A stretch of 29,885 nt of DNA from a virus (IMGVR_UViG_3300030085_000034:26367-56251), one strand, 5' to 3'; positions 17,652 to 25,092 are shown, numbered from the stretch's first letter. Numbers and translations are program-made. The notes: generated by a model not told the origin, from the letters alone.

Positions 17652-18871
17652 CCTGAATACCTCGCTGTCAAATAGTCTAGTTCACAGTTCACCATACCGT
17701 GCCACCCGTTAAGTTTGTTCTTAACAATATTAACATGGCGTAGTGGGCTGTCTTCATCCTGTCCCTCTACAGTGGCAGCTTTACCAATGAGTAACATCAG
17801 GTCTGCCTCTGCAGCTTTACCTGTACGTGAACCTTCCATCATAGACTGGTTCAGTGTTGTCCTACCCTCTGCCTCTGCTGATAGCTGTGACATATAGAAT
17901 ACAGCGCAGTCATAGGTCTTGGCAATCTGCCTTGCGTATATAGCACAAGCCTTGAGTGCTTCATCCTGTCTAGCAAAGGAGCCTTGTACGCCAAACTTAT
18001 CACCCATATCAAGCACCAGAATATCAGGGCTATATGATTTGCATACGGATTCAACCCATGCCATGTCACGTCCCCCTGCTTCTTTAATCTTGATATTGTC
18101 ATACACTGGTTTGTACATAGCTTGTGCCTTGCCCATGTTATCTCGTACCTCACGTGCCGACATACCAGATGCGGCTGTCAGATATCTTGCACCCACTCTG
18201 TGAGTAGGCTCTTCATTACATAAGACAATACACCTAGCACCCTGATGTGCAAAGCCGCCCGGTGCAGCAATCAAGCTGGCATGAAAGGAAGTCTTACCAG
18301 TGTTGGGTCTAGCCCCTACCTCAATAAGCTGTCCACCAGACACACCCTCTACCTTCAGCGTGACGGACGGTATATTAAATGTCCATCGTGCTTCTAGTTC
18401 AGCCTTTGCCATCAATGTCTCAATCGTGATGTCATCCCACTCAATGTTGAGGTTAGGGATGAAGTCATCTCCATATTGCTCAAGCAGGTTACGTAGTCTC
18501 TCCAACGTAGCTGGGTCTCCATTCACCATGTCGAACCCTATGTTGGCTACATCCTCTCCTACTACCTGCTGAAACAGCTTGGACAATACCTCTTGTGATA
18601 CGTCACTGCCCATAGGCTGCTCTCGTTTAATAGAAGCAAACATGGATGTATAGGCTTGCTTCTGTGCTGTAGTCAGCGTTGGATTATTAGACATGAACAG
18701 TGCCTCTACCTCATCAGGTGTGACAGTGCGTTCATACCTATCCATAGCTGTGTCTATAGCTTCTTTAATCTTACGGGCATCCTTACTAAACAATCGTGGT
18801 GGACACTTGGAACCACGGTGATCGTCATAGAAGGACTTGTCCATAAGGCTTCTAATTATTGATAATTCCAT
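17648..18871 (-). CDS. Replicative DNA helicase, DnaB/gp4-like RecA fold
   Basis: A hexameric-type (superfamily 4) helicase of 407 residues that would unwind DNA ahead of the polymerase. After a helical N-terminal domain (about 1-160), the RecA core has Walker A GARPNTGKTS (186-195), a catalytic Glu in CNEEP (about 220-222), Walker B ILVLD (D288) and a Q-containing strand YMSQLS (Q329). EGSRTGKAAEADLMLLI follows, as in DnaB and T7 gp4 helicases. Unlike T7 gp4 it is not fused to the primase, which is encoded just upstream and overlaps by 20 bases. GGAG lies 7 bases before the ATG. Confidence 0.9.
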   Translation of the reverse strand: MELSIIRSLMDKSFYDDHRGSKCPPRLFSKDARKIKEAIDTAMDRYERTVTPDEVEALFMSNNPTLTTAQKQAYTSMFASIKREQPMGSDVSQEVLSKLFQQVVGEDVANIGFDMVNGDPATLERLRNLLEQYGDDFIPNLNIEWDDITIETLMAKAELEARWTFNIPSVTLKVEGVSGGQLIEVGARPNTGKTSFHASLIAAPGGFAHQGARCIVLCNEEPTHRVGARYLTAASGMSAREVRDNMGKAQAMYKPVYDNIKIKEAGGRDMAWVESVCKSYSPDILVLDMGDKFGVQGSFARQDEALKACAIYARQIAKTYDCAVFYMSQLSAEAEGRTTLNQSMMEGSRTGKAAEADLMLLIGKAATVEGQDEDSPLRHVNIVKNKLNGWHGMVNCELDYLTARYSG

Positions 18872-19622
18872 TCAGCTTCTCCATATCTGTCGGGTTGCGA
18901 TATTTCAAATCGTCAGTCAAACGTAGTACACGAACATCGTTTACATGACCACGCAATTCCTTTGCCATCTGCAAAGTCTTTGGTAATGCATCGGGGTCTA
19001 ATGCTATTACCGCTGTCGAGAACTGTGCAAGATACCCTTTATGCGAATCTTGTAGAGATGTACCAAGAAGCGCAACCCCGACAAAGGAACCGTAACCAAC
19101 AACGGCTGCACTCACACAGTCCTCAACAACTACTGCGACATTACCACACCCGTGGGTAAAAGGCAAGCCACTTTTTCCATATCTTTTCCATTTAGGTAAT
19201 CGCTTGCCCAATGCACGTCCCGTAGCATCTACAAGTTTACCGTTGTGTGATATAGGAAACACAACTCTATCTTCTTTGATGTCATAGCTAACGCCAACAT
19301 CGTCTGGCTCAAAGCCATACTCATAACAGAACTTCAGTACAGACCGCCTATTACGATGCGGTATGATATAGCTTGGCAGTTCAAAGGTATCTTCTGCAAA
19401 CTCTTTTGCACCAGTGAACCCAGCACGTATATCATCTGCACTTAGGTGTACACGGTTGCCGCCACGTACATTGCAGGAAGCCTTGTAACAATTCCACACA
19501 AGGCTACCCATATTATTTGTTACTGTGAATGTTTTGATACCCCCACACTCAGGACAATTCATACGCTTTGTATGTCCATTGGGTATATCTATATCACTTA
19601 TAATGTTATTTATATTATTCAT
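18852..19622 (-). CDS. DNA primase with zinc finger and TOPRIM domain
   Basis: Makes RNA primers for lagging-strand synthesis. The 256 residues hold an N-terminal zinc-binding domain (C23, C26, C45, C50; CPECGG ... WNCYKASC), a connecting region, and a TOPRIM domain with E167 in VVVEDCVSA and the DxD pair D209/D211 in ALDPDA. It is like the primase half of T7 gp4 as a separate protein, next to its helicase and overlapping it by 20 bases. GAGG lies 14 bases before the ATG, farther than usual. No RNA polymerase domain follows. Confidence 0.9.
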   Translation of the reverse strand: MNNINNIISDIDIPNGHTKRMNCPECGGIKTFTVTNNMGSLVWNCYKASCNVRGGNRVHLSADDIRAGFTGAKEFAEDTFELPSYIIPHRNRRSVLKFCYEYGFEPDDVGVSYDIKEDRVVFPISHNGKLVDATGRALGKRLPKWKRYGKSGLPFTHGCGNVAVVVEDCVSAAVVGYGSFVGVALLGTSLQDSHKGYLAQFSTAVIALDPDALPKTLQMAKELRGHVNDVRVLRLTDDLKYRNPTDMEKLNGIINN

Positions 19623-19648
19623 GTATATATCACTTTCCTCTGCGGCAG

Positions 19649-20527
19649 TTAAGTGCTTTTACCATGAGATTTACGTGTTGTCAATGCATTATTTGCACTG
19701 GCAAACGTATTTTTCATATATGGTTTTACTGACTGTGGGTTACTGTGTCCCGTAACCGACATGATTTGTCCCATAGATACACCTGCCTCTACCATTTGTG
19801 TTGTACCTGTCCTGCGTAAGTCCATCAGACGTAACTCGTCAGACAGCCCAGCTTCACGCATAACGTCCCTTCCTGCTTTGGACAGTCTCTCCATACTGTA
19901 CGGTTCGTACTGCCCGTGTACGGGCGTTGTACGAGGAACAACGTACTGTTGAAAGCCAAAGTCTTGCTCTTGTTGTACCAGCATATCAAGCAGGTCATCT
20001 TCTATGGGCAAAGTTACCTCTGCCCTACGCTTGGACTGCTCAAGATATAGCTTCTTAGCTTCCAAGTCTAGGTTATCCCACGTCAATAGTCGCATGTCAC
20101 CTAGCCGTTGACACCACTCATATGCCATGTGTACTATCAGTCCGATACTACGCCACTGAAACTCACCATAAGCAGTGTCAAGGAATTGACGCACATCATC
20201 CTCTGTCCACACAACCTTACGTTGCGGTGACGTTTTGCGCTTGACATTGGCAAACGGATTGACCTGCACATACTCCATCTCAATAGCGTAACGAAACAGC
20301 GTGGACGACACAGTGCATACATGGTTGGCGAGACTGATGCCCCGCCCAACCCATGCTTCATATGCATGTTTGGCTTGCTTACTTGTGAGTTCACAAAAAT
20401 TCACAGAACCAAAATCATCCAGCATGATACCAAGAAAGTACCTATAATCTTTCTTAGTTCTGCTTCGTAACATCTTGAAATCATTGGAATTATAATACTT
20501 ATCCACAAGATGTTTTACAGTCTTCAT
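19649..20527 (-). CDS. Tyrosine recombinase/integrase with altered box II
   Basis: A phage integrase-type recombinase of 292 residues with an N-terminal SAM-like domain (about 1-100) and a catalytic domain. Catalytic residues: R141 (CQRLGDMRLLTW), K166 (SKRRAE), R238 (MDLRRTG), H261 (TGHSN) and nucleophile Y270 (KPYMKN). The usual histidine of HxxR is replaced by Met (M235). The gene is embedded in the replication operon, its ATG sharing a base with the previous stop (TAATG), with AAGGA about 7 bases upstream. No repressor, excisionase or tRNA-derived attachment site is visible beside it, so either integration or another site-specific recombination is possible. Confidence 0.88.
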   Translation of the reverse strand: MKTVKHLVDKYYNSNDFKMLRSRTKKDYRYFLGIMLDDFGSVNFCELTSKQAKHAYEAWVGRGISLANHVCTVSSTLFRYAIEMEYVQVNPFANVKRKTSPQRKVVWTEDDVRQFLDTAYGEFQWRSIGLIVHMAYEWCQRLGDMRLLTWDNLDLEAKKLYLEQSKRRAEVTLPIEDDLLDMLVQQEQDFGFQQYVVPRTTPVHGQYEPYSMERLSKAGRDVMREAGLSDELRLMDLRRTGTTQMVEAGVSMGQIMSVTGHSNPQSVKPYMKNTFASANNALTTRKSHGKST

Positions 20528-20757
20528 TAGTGTTTCCTTTCATAAAACCTGATGCTAGAAAACTCATCACAGTATTCTTTGATAGTTTTACTACCTACCA
20601 GTTCGCCACTTTCGTAGCATATGTTCTTTTGAAGATAGGACAACGCTTCCTCTTCGCTGTCCATATCTTTGTAGTTAGTGGCGGTGTACCAATAGTCACC
20701 TACACCGTCAGCATCAAAGCCCATGTCATCATAGTCCATTGCTAGTATGTACTTCAT
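20527..20757 (-). CDS. Small acidic protein, unknown function
   Basis: A 76-residue acidic, Tyr-rich protein: it begins MKYILAMDYDDMGFDADGVGDYWY and ends FSSIRFYERKH. No domain recognised. It is coupled on both sides: its ATG overlaps the stop of the DUF932-like gene (ATGA), and its stop overlaps the integrase start (TAATG). The closest Shine-Dalgarno (GGGAG) is 11 bases away. The placement directly before the integrase invites comparison with small directionality factors, but its strong acidity argues against DNA binding. Confidence 0.7.
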   Translation of the reverse strand: MKYILAMDYDDMGFDADGVGDYWYTATNYKDMDSEEEALSYLQKNICYESGELVGSKTIKEYCDEFSSIRFYERKH

Positions 20758-21587
20758 GCTGCAATCAACTCCCTGAATGGCTTGCTTTCAATCCAACGTG
20801 TTACCTTTTCTTCACGCTCCCACATATTCTTAGCGGCAGTGTCTTTACCAGTATTACGCAGCTTAAAACCATTACGTTCATCAGCATAGCTTGCATAGTT
20901 TGTGAAAGCAGAGTACAACGCAAAGCCATTGTTACCACGCACAGCAGCCTCTTGATTGTATAACTTAAACAATCCATCAGCCTTGCCTTTGTCAAGCGAT
21001 TCAAGCATGGCTTTGACATCTCCTACATACAGAGACTTGTTAGCCCACCGTTGTATTTGTGCATGGTAATTTTTAAAATCGTTATTAGATTTTTGTACTT
21101 GTTCACCAAATCTATCAAGGTTAAAACCACTAGTGTTCTTACGCCTCACCTTGTCATGCTCACCACGTATCATGCCATTGGTGCAGAAGAAGTCGATAGC
21201 ACCAAACAGCACTGTGTTAGAACACGTGCCATCCACACCATGCAATGCAATGATGCGTTGTGCAATCTCTGTCTCATGCTTTGGCGTAACGATAGTGTGC
21301 TTCATGTTAGGCAAGGTCATGTCCATCATAGCCCAACCATTGTTGTGAGCGTCACGCCACACAATACTAGCCCCTTCTATCTCATGTGAGGAAAGATTGT
21401 CTGTCACTCTCCCCATGATGTCACGATAAAAGTCACCATGTGACCTAACTCCTCTAGAAAAGTCTTTGCCAACTATAGCAATAGGTTCGCCAGTGTTATT
21501 GTTAATGACGTACTGCTTATCAACTATACGAGTAGGCTCAAAGGTTACGTCAAAGTCTAGGTTCTCAGGGATATAATCTAATGGCAT
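20754..21587 (-). CDS. DUF932-like phage/plasmid protein
   Basis: A 277-residue protein that fits the DUF932 family found in phages and plasmids: an N-terminal part with YVINNNTGEPIAIVGKDF, then RSHGDFYRDI, a middle with GTCSNTVLFGAIDFFCTNGMI (about 120-140), then an alpha-helical C-terminal half with FNLDRFGEQVQ. The family's function is unknown. AAGGAG lies 7 bases before the ATG. The assignment is from remembered family patterns, so moderate. It lies between early small genes and the integrase in one operon. Confidence 0.6.
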   Translation of the reverse strand: MPLDYIPENLDFDVTFEPTRIVDKQYVINNNTGEPIAIVGKDFSRGVRSHGDFYRDIMGRVTDNLSSHEIEGASIVWRDAHNNGWAMMDMTLPNMKHTIVTPKHETEIAQRIIALHGVDGTCSNTVLFGAIDFFCTNGMIRGEHDKVRRKNTSGFNLDRFGEQVQKSNNDFKNYHAQIQRWANKSLYVGDVKAMLESLDKGKADGLFKLYNQEAAVRGNNGFALYSAFTNYASYADERNGFKLRNTGKDTAAKNMWEREEKVTRWIESKPFRELIAA

Positions 21588-21589
21588 AT

Positions 21590-21868
21590 CTATTCTCCTT
21601 TCAAGTTAAATTGAAATTGTAATGTGTGCATTGCATCGGACAGTTCTTGTAAGTCAAACGCAGTCACGGCTCTGATACCACCCATATCAGGATGCAGTGC
21701 AGTATCAAGCACAGTGTCCAGCAAATTATGTACAGATATAACAGCCGCACGTTGCTCCATAGACAGCTTGGCTATCCTGTTCCTACGATTGATGCGTTCT
21801 TTCTCTCGCACGTTTGTCCAATACTCTATGCGTTCATCTTGCGTCATGTTCTCTAGCTTTTTAGCCAT
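21590..21868 (-). CDS. Small helical protein, unknown function
   Basis: A 92-residue charged, helical protein beginning MAKKLENMTQDERIEYW, with an Arg-rich stretch REKERINRRNRIAKLS (about 20-35) and an amphipathic C-terminal half. The open frame extends 19 codons further upstream, but AAGGAG stands exactly 7 bases before the ATG at 21868 and the longer version would run over the neighbouring 18-codon frame. The stop (GAATAG) is part of the leader of the DUF932-like gene. It might bind nucleic acid through the basic stretch, which is a guess. Confidence 0.7.
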   Translation of the reverse strand: MAKKLENMTQDERIEYWTNVREKERINRRNRIAKLSMEQRAAVISVHNLLDTVLDTALHPDMGGIRAVTAFDLQELSDAMHTLQFQFNLKGE

Positions 21869-21882
21869 CTCTATTCTCCTTT

Positions 21883-21939
21883 TTAAGTTAAGATTATTAT
21901 TAACAGTGGTAAAAAAGTAATCCATAATAATAAATCCAT
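21883..21939 (-). CDS. 18-residue hydrophobic membrane microprotein
   Basis: A very short frame, MDLLLWITFLPLLIIILT, with AGGAG 7 bases before the ATG, the same arrangement as the genes around it. The whole peptide is one hydrophobic helix long enough to enter a membrane. It fits exactly between the glycosylase-like gene (stop 2 bases before the ATG) and the start region of the next gene. Codons are ordinary. Short membrane peptides in phages can regulate lysis or host membrane proteins; nothing more specific can be said. Confidence 0.5.
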   Translation of the reverse strand: MDLLLWITFLPLLIIILT

Positions 21940-21941
21940 AT

Positions 21942-22499
21942 CTACTCTCCTATATTTATTACTAAAGGATTGTTCATCCAAAATGGTTTGTCTCTACCCT
22001 TGTTATACCTAGCGAAACTGCTTTTGTCAAGCGTATAGAACGCACGATATGCAACGATAGGCCAATCCTCATCTGTCTTGCAGTCATCGTGTCCACTGAA
22101 GCATTGTGGGTGTGGTGTCATAAAGTTAGATACATTAGGCATATACTCTACTGCATCAACGAGTGCATCAAAATGCCGCATAGATTTGTGGCCTGTGTTA
22201 GTAACCCACTTACCATTTTCTTTGCGTTTAGGATAACGCCACACATATTCATCATTCATAGCTTTCATAAGGCGAACACCAAACATATAATTCATTCTGC
22301 TTTCTCTAGCCCATATAGTGCATGGGTGATTCTCATAAGCTATCTTGTATAGGCCAGCTTCTTCTGCGAACTCTGGTGCGTGTATGCGCACAGCAGTGTT
22401 CAACATCTGTGCTTCTTCCAATACCATCTTGCATATGTGCTGGTCACATAGCTGTTGGGCAATAGCCTCTGGGTCTCTGTCAATAATAAATCTATTCAT
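21942..22499 (-). CDS. Pyrimidine-dimer DNA glycosylase-like protein
   Basis: A 185-residue protein resembling phage proteins annotated as pyrimidine dimer DNA glycosylases (DenV-like repair of UV damage). Typical segments: MNRFIIDRDPEAIAQQLCDQH, ICKMVLEEAQML (candidate catalytic Glu near 28-29), NHPCTIWARESRMNY (57-71), and a C-terminal MTPHPQCF ... YRAFYTLDKSSFARYNKGR. The start is ATG 22499 with GGAGG 5 bases upstream, because the earlier ATG is part of that site. UV repair would make sense for a surface-ocean phage. The activity is inferred from family resemblance, which I rate moderate. Confidence 0.65.
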   Translation of the reverse strand: MNRFIIDRDPEAIAQQLCDQHICKMVLEEAQMLNTAVRIHAPEFAEEAGLYKIAYENHPCTIWARESRMNYMFGVRLMKAMNDEYVWRYPKRKENGKWVTNTGHKSMRHFDALVDAVEYMPNVSNFMTPHPQCFSGHDDCKTDEDWPIVAYRAFYTLDKSSFARYNKGRDKPFWMNNPLVINIGE

Positions 22500-22773
22500 G
22501 TTCACCTCCATTGCCTCTGCCTAGCCCACCAAAATATTGTGGCCTACGCTTGGCTGTTTCAAATACACCTGCCGTGATGAACACACCTGCTATCAGCAAG
22601 GCATGTGCTATGGCACTAATACCGAACACAACAATGCTACCCATCCACATACTGAAGATGATGCACCACATCCATGCTAGTATCTGCATGATCAGGTGAC
22701 GTGTGTTAGTGTCAGGTATGTTGGACAGTGGGTTGTGTTTACTGTCCATGATTAGTTTGTATAGTTTAATCAT
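22492..22773 (-). CDS. Two-helix membrane protein of marine phages
   Basis: A 93-residue protein with two hydrophobic segments (about 27-48 and 50-71), separated by a very short turn, and a basic Gly-rich tail ending GGLGRGNGGEHE. The segments MQILAWMWCIIFSMW and GISAIAHALLIAGVFIT are familiar from marine phage small membrane proteins of unknown role. The start is fixed by the overlap with the preceding stop (ATGA), giving ATG 22773 rather than an upstream TTG. A holin is possible from the hairpin topology, but its location among early genes argues against that. Confidence 0.7.
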   Translation of the reverse strand: MIKLYKLIMDSKHNPLSNIPDTNTRHLIMQILAWMWCIIFSMWMGSIVVFGISAIAHALLIAGVFITAGVFETAKRRPQYFGGLGRGNGGEHE

Positions 22774-22949
22774 CTGCAATCATCCTCGTCAAATTTACAA
22801 CGTGTTGTGTAGTATGCCATCAGCAATGCAGCTACCTCTGGGAATGCTTCCCAATCAACAGGTCTGCCACCTAATTGGTTCTCTATTTCTGTGTCAAGTG
22901 CCACCAATATGGCGTTCACTTGTTTCTTTGGTAGGTTAAGTGTAATCAT
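22770..22949 (-). CDS. 59-residue protein, unknown function
   Basis: A small gene read directly from the sequence: MITLNLPKKQVNAILVALDT at the N-terminus, then VDWEAFPEVAALLMAYY and an acidic Cys-containing end (CKFDEDDCR). AAGGAG lies 7 bases before the ATG. The start overlaps the previous stop (ATGA) and the stop overlaps the next start (ATGA), strong support for being real. Probably one compact helical domain. Function unknown. Confidence 0.75.
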   Translation of the reverse strand: MITLNLPKKQVNAILVALDTEIENQLGGRPVDWEAFPEVAALLMAYYTTRCKFDEDDCR

Positions 22950-23140
22950 TGTTTGTCTCCTTTCACAATATCTCGTACATCAATACAGAAGCACTGCTGT
23001 TTAGGATAATCAAAGCCACGTTCTGTCGCTGCTACATGACAGCCAGACAGGTACTTGTGGCTAGACCATATCTCTAGGTGAATCTCTACTGGTGTCAGCG
23101 TACCCATGCAAGCCAACACCACGCCAGCTATCTCATTCAT
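22946..23140 (-). CDS. Small Cys-containing protein, possibly exported
   Basis: A 64-residue protein with a mildly hydrophobic N-terminus (NEIAGVVLACMGTLTPV), followed by a part with cysteines C34, C50 and C52 (SGCHVAATERGF ... QQCFCIDV). AAGGAG lies 7 bases before the ATG. It overlaps its neighbours by 8 and 4 bases. The N-terminus could be a weak signal sequence and the cysteines could form disulfides in the periplasm, but a cytoplasmic metal-binding protein is equally possible. Confidence 0.65.
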   Translation of the reverse strand: MNEIAGVVLACMGTLTPVEIHLEIWSSHKYLSGCHVAATERGFDYPKQQCFCIDVRDIVKGDKQ

Positions 23141-23294
23141 CTTGAATCTCCTTTTCGTAGCGAAACAATCTTATGTCTAAACCTAGTTTGTCTGCTCTTT
23201 TTTGCAGTGCTTCGGGGATTGGTTCACCTTTAATTTGTAGGAGCCGTGCAACAGCAAACAACCACTCCCCATTATAATTTTTATAATCATTCAT
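23133..23294 (-). CDS. 53-residue protein, unknown function
   Basis: A short gene beginning MNDYKNYNGEWLFAVARLLQ and continuing with IKGEPIPEALQKRADKLGLD, ending EKEIQDE. It looks like a small helical protein. GGGAG lies 7 bases before this ATG; another ATG one codon upstream is 4 bases away. It overlaps the previous gene by 8 bases and the next by 8. No family recognised. Confidence 0.65.
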   Translation of the reverse strand: MNDYKNYNGEWLFAVARLLQIKGEPIPEALQKRADKLGLDIRLFRYEKEIQDE

Positions 23295-23463
23295 CATCTG
23301 TCTCCCATATACCTTCTATAGTCCAGTCGTGTCCTTCGTCAACTTGCACCCATTCTGTGTCATGCTCCTGTGCCATGCTCCATGCTGTGTCTTCATCAGC
23401 AGCTTCAATGGTAGTTTCGTATGCCACATCCATCGTGGCAGTTACTTTGTATTTAGGCATCAT
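23287..23463 (-). CDS. Acidic small protein, DpnD/PcfM-like pattern
   Basis: A 58-residue acidic protein, MMPKYKVTATMDVAYETTIE then AADEDTAWSMAQEHDTEW. The order strand-strand-helix with an Ala-acidic EAADEDTAW segment recalls the small DpnD/PcfM-like fold, but this is weak. Several ATGs lie close together; the one at 23463 is 6 bases after AAGGG and is preferred. It overlaps the upstream gene by 11 bases and the downstream gene by 8. Confidence 0.6.
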   Translation of the reverse strand: MMPKYKVTATMDVAYETTIEAADEDTAWSMAQEHDTEWVQVDEGHDWTIEGIWETDDE

Positions 23464-23686
23464 CTTCATCCCTTACAAATAGTTCATGTGGTATATTGTC
23501 CCATTCCTCACGCCTGATACGCCACTTGTCGTGTTGTATCGGTGTGCAAAAGCGTACCCATTTACGGCCTACCACTACCCATACAAGGCGTGTGCCGCAT
23601 ACTGGATAGCGTGTGTCATATAGGTCACAGCGATATAGCTTGGCATCTGCCCACGTTTTCTCTGGTGGTTTAGGTGTCAGTAGCAT
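23453..23686 (-). CDS. Small aromatic/basic protein, unknown function
   Basis: A 77-residue protein rich in Trp, Arg and Tyr with three cysteines (YRCDLYDTRYPVCG ... VRFCTP) and an acidic end (VRDEDDA). It looks like a compact beta-rich domain (VWVVVGRKWVRF). GAGG is 9 bases before the ATG, inside the end of the preceding gene, which it overlaps by 17 bases. Function unknown; metal binding by the cysteines is possible but they do not form a standard zinc-finger pattern. Confidence 0.65.
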   Translation of the reverse strand: MLLTPKPPEKTWADAKLYRCDLYDTRYPVCGTRLVWVVVGRKWVRFCTPIQHDKWRIRREEWDNIPHELFVRDEDDA

Positions 23687-23900
23687 TTATCAAGTCCTCA
23701 CGTAACGCTTCCCAATCCGACTTATCCAAGCCACGCCTTGCGTATAAGTTGTATATTATATCATACAACAAATCGGATACAGTATTATCGTTTTCTGTGC
23801 CACCATGAACACGTTGCAAACCTAGTGCATTGTTAGCACTCAGCGTTTTGATTAGGTCAACACAATTAAAATAGTTGTCTGCTTGATTTTCGGTTGTCAC
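23670..23900 (-). CDS. Small protein with GTG start, unknown function
   Basis: A 76-residue protein. The longest frame begins with TTG further upstream, but a strong AAGGAG lies 7 bases before GTG at 23900, giving VTTENQADNYFNCVDLIKTL as the N-terminus (Met in the protein). The rest is helical, with VSDLLYDIIYNLYARRGLDKSDW. No family recognised. The Shine-Dalgarno is formed by the last codons of the small membrane protein gene next to it. Confidence 0.65.
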   Translation of the reverse strand: MTTENQADNYFNCVDLIKTLSANNALGLQRVHGGTENDNTVSDLLYDIIYNLYARRGLDKSDWEALREDLINATDT

Positions 23901-23901
23901 T

Positions 23902-24048
23902 TTAATTCTCCTTCCATGCTTCAATCATTAAGTACACTACGACTACAACAGCGACAACCAGAAACCCAATGATGAACAGGTCATCCATGCCCACATCAGG
24001 CATCTGGTTTTGTACACATAGGATTGTGTTGCAGTTAAGCACTGTCAT
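23902..24048 (-). CDS. Small single-pass membrane protein
   Basis: Up to 48 residues, with one clear membrane helix (IIGFLVVAVVVVVYLM) followed by IEAWKEN. The start is uncertain: ATG 24048 gives 48 residues with a poor ribosome-binding site and a 14-base overlap with the preceding gene, ATG 24003 gives 33 residues. The acidic segment before the helix and basic residue after it suggest an N-out orientation. Its stop region carries the Shine-Dalgarno of the next gene, which supports it being a translated unit. Function unknown. Confidence 0.55.
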   Translation of the reverse strand: MTVLNCNTILCVQNQMPDVGMDDLFIIGFLVVAVVVVVYLMIEAWKEN

Positions 24049-24223
24049 ACTCTTTGACAAAATCAAACTCTACTTGTTTGTCGGGGTACAATGCTTGTGC
24101 CATGTCCAAGACAGTCTGCACAGCATCTTCCCATGTGTGTTGATCTCTTAGCATCACGCTGTCTACATCGTAGATGCCACGTTCTGAACCTATAGTTAGT
24201 CCTACCTGATATGTTGTCTGCAT
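24035..24223 (-). CDS. Small acidic protein, unknown function
   Basis: A 62-residue acidic protein beginning MQTTYQVGLTIGSERGIYDV, with a helix TWEDAVQTVLDMAQALY and an acidic C-terminus (VEFDFVKEYDSA). It looks like a small alpha/beta domain. AAGGAG is 9 bases before the ATG. The upstream neighbour ends 13 bases away. No family recognised. Confidence 0.65.
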   Translation of the reverse strand: MQTTYQVGLTIGSERGIYDVDSVMLRDQHTWEDAVQTVLDMAQALYPDKQVEFDFVKEYDSA

Positions 24224-24236
24224 CGTGTTATACTCC

Positions 24237-24617
24237 TTACGCTACAGCTTTTTTGCCACGCCCACCACGGGCAAGGTCACGGATATTATCGACACGGAAG
24301 CTACCTATCTCAACAAAGATAATATCTTCACGGCTCTTACGCCTGATAGCCTGACCAAGTTGCTTGTGCATGTGGTCAAGTATGATACCTGCTACCGCTT
24401 CGGTAGTGTATTGCAGGTAGCCACCACAGTCACGCTTGGCATCTCTTGCGGCATCAAGTGCAAGATTGTAAAACTTGTAACGTCCTAGCTTCACGCCATG
24501 ATATTGTGCATACAAGGCTTCTACTTTGGACAGCTTTGCTTCGATCTCAGGTGATGCAAGCACTTGTCCTGTCTTGCCTGTTGAACGCTGGTGATATGTT
24601 ACAGTTTTGATTGTCAT
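24237..24617 (-). CDS. Basic early protein led by an AGTCCG palindrome
   Basis: A 126-residue basic protein with no recognised domain. It has a charged helical centre (AKLSKVEALYAQYHGVKLGRY ... LALDAARDAKRD region), then LGQAIRRKSREDIIFVEIG, and a Gly/Lys/Arg-rich tail (LARGGRGKKAVA). The net positive charge suggests nucleic acid binding, but no helix-turn-helix is evident. AAGGAG lies 8 bases before the ATG, and the palindromic element at 24651-24666 is about 18 bases further upstream, so this gene probably begins a separately controlled segment. Confidence 0.7.
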   Translation of the reverse strand: MTIKTVTYHQRSTGKTGQVLASPEIEAKLSKVEALYAQYHGVKLGRYKFYNLALDAARDAKRDCGGYLQYTTEAVAGIILDHMHKQLGQAIRRKSREDIIFVEIGSFRVDNIRDLARGGRGKKAVA

Positions 24618-24650
24618 AATAAAATCTCCTTTTCGGTTGGTTAGTTTGTT

Positions 24651-24666
24651 AGTCCGACATCGGACT
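24651..24666. promoter_or_regulatory. AGTCCG palindrome, copy 1
   Basis: AGTCCG-ACAT-CGGACT, a perfect 6-bp inverted repeat around 4 bases. It lies in the 54-base gap between two leftward genes, about 18 bases upstream of the Shine-Dalgarno of the 126-residue gene. As DNA it could be an operator, as RNA a 5'-leader hairpin. See the other copies at 25220, 26303, 26851 and 27918. Confidence 0.8.
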
Positions 24667-24671
24667 TAGGG

Positions 24672-24923
24672 TTAGTCTTTGCTCCACTCACGCAGAACAT
24701 ACTTGGCACGATTTATATACTGACGAGCAGTCTCATCCATACCACGAGCAATGCACTCTTGTGCATCAGATAAGATGGACATTGCAAGCATATAATGTCC
24801 ACCAATGAAATTCATCGGGTCATTCATCATGCACAGCATATCGTCTTGTGTGCATCCATACATTGTCATAAAACGCTTTTCCGTTTCGGTTTGAGCAACG
24901 TCATCCCAAGTTAAATCACCCAT
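24672..24923 (-). CDS. Small helical protein, unknown function
   Basis: An 83-residue helical protein, MGDLTWDDVAQTETEKRFMT at the N-terminus, unusually rich in Met and with a few Cys. The open frame extends 45 codons upstream across the neighbouring gene, but CAGGAG lies 7 bases before ATG 24923, giving a normal 8-base overlap. The C-terminal half (DETARQYINRAKYVLREW) looks like an amphipathic helix. No family recognised. Confidence 0.65.
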   Translation of the reverse strand: MGDLTWDDVAQTETEKRFMTMYGCTQDDMLCMMNDPMNFIGGHYMLAMSILSDAQECIARGMDETARQYINRAKYVLREWSKD

Positions 24924-25092
24924 AGCTTTGCTCCTGTATCTTACGCTTTGCATTACGTGCCGCTTTGCGGTCACGCTTCCAATCGTCACGCTTTGGGTTG
25001 GCAGTCTTACGCACTGGCAACTTCTCAAATACGCTAACGTCATTCCAGTCATGGTCAAACTCAGGATTTATCATTGTGTGTTTTGTTCGCAC
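24916..25092 (-). CDS. Small basic protein, unknown function
   Basis: About 58 residues, with an acidic start region (INPEFDHDWNDVSVF) and a very basic second half (RDDWKRDRKAARNAKRKIQE), which could bind nucleic acid. The start is probably GTG 25092, because AAGGAG is 7 bases before it but touches the ATG at 25098. It overlaps the preceding basic protein by 32 bases in another frame, which is long for this operon. Confidence 0.55.
   Translation of the reverse strand: MRTKHTMINPEFDHDWNDVSVFEKLPVRKTANPKRDDWKRDRKAARNAKRKIQEQSYG

Noticed and set aside
22492-22773. Holin
   Set aside because: The two-helix topology fits, but there is no endolysin nearby and it sits among early-type genes.
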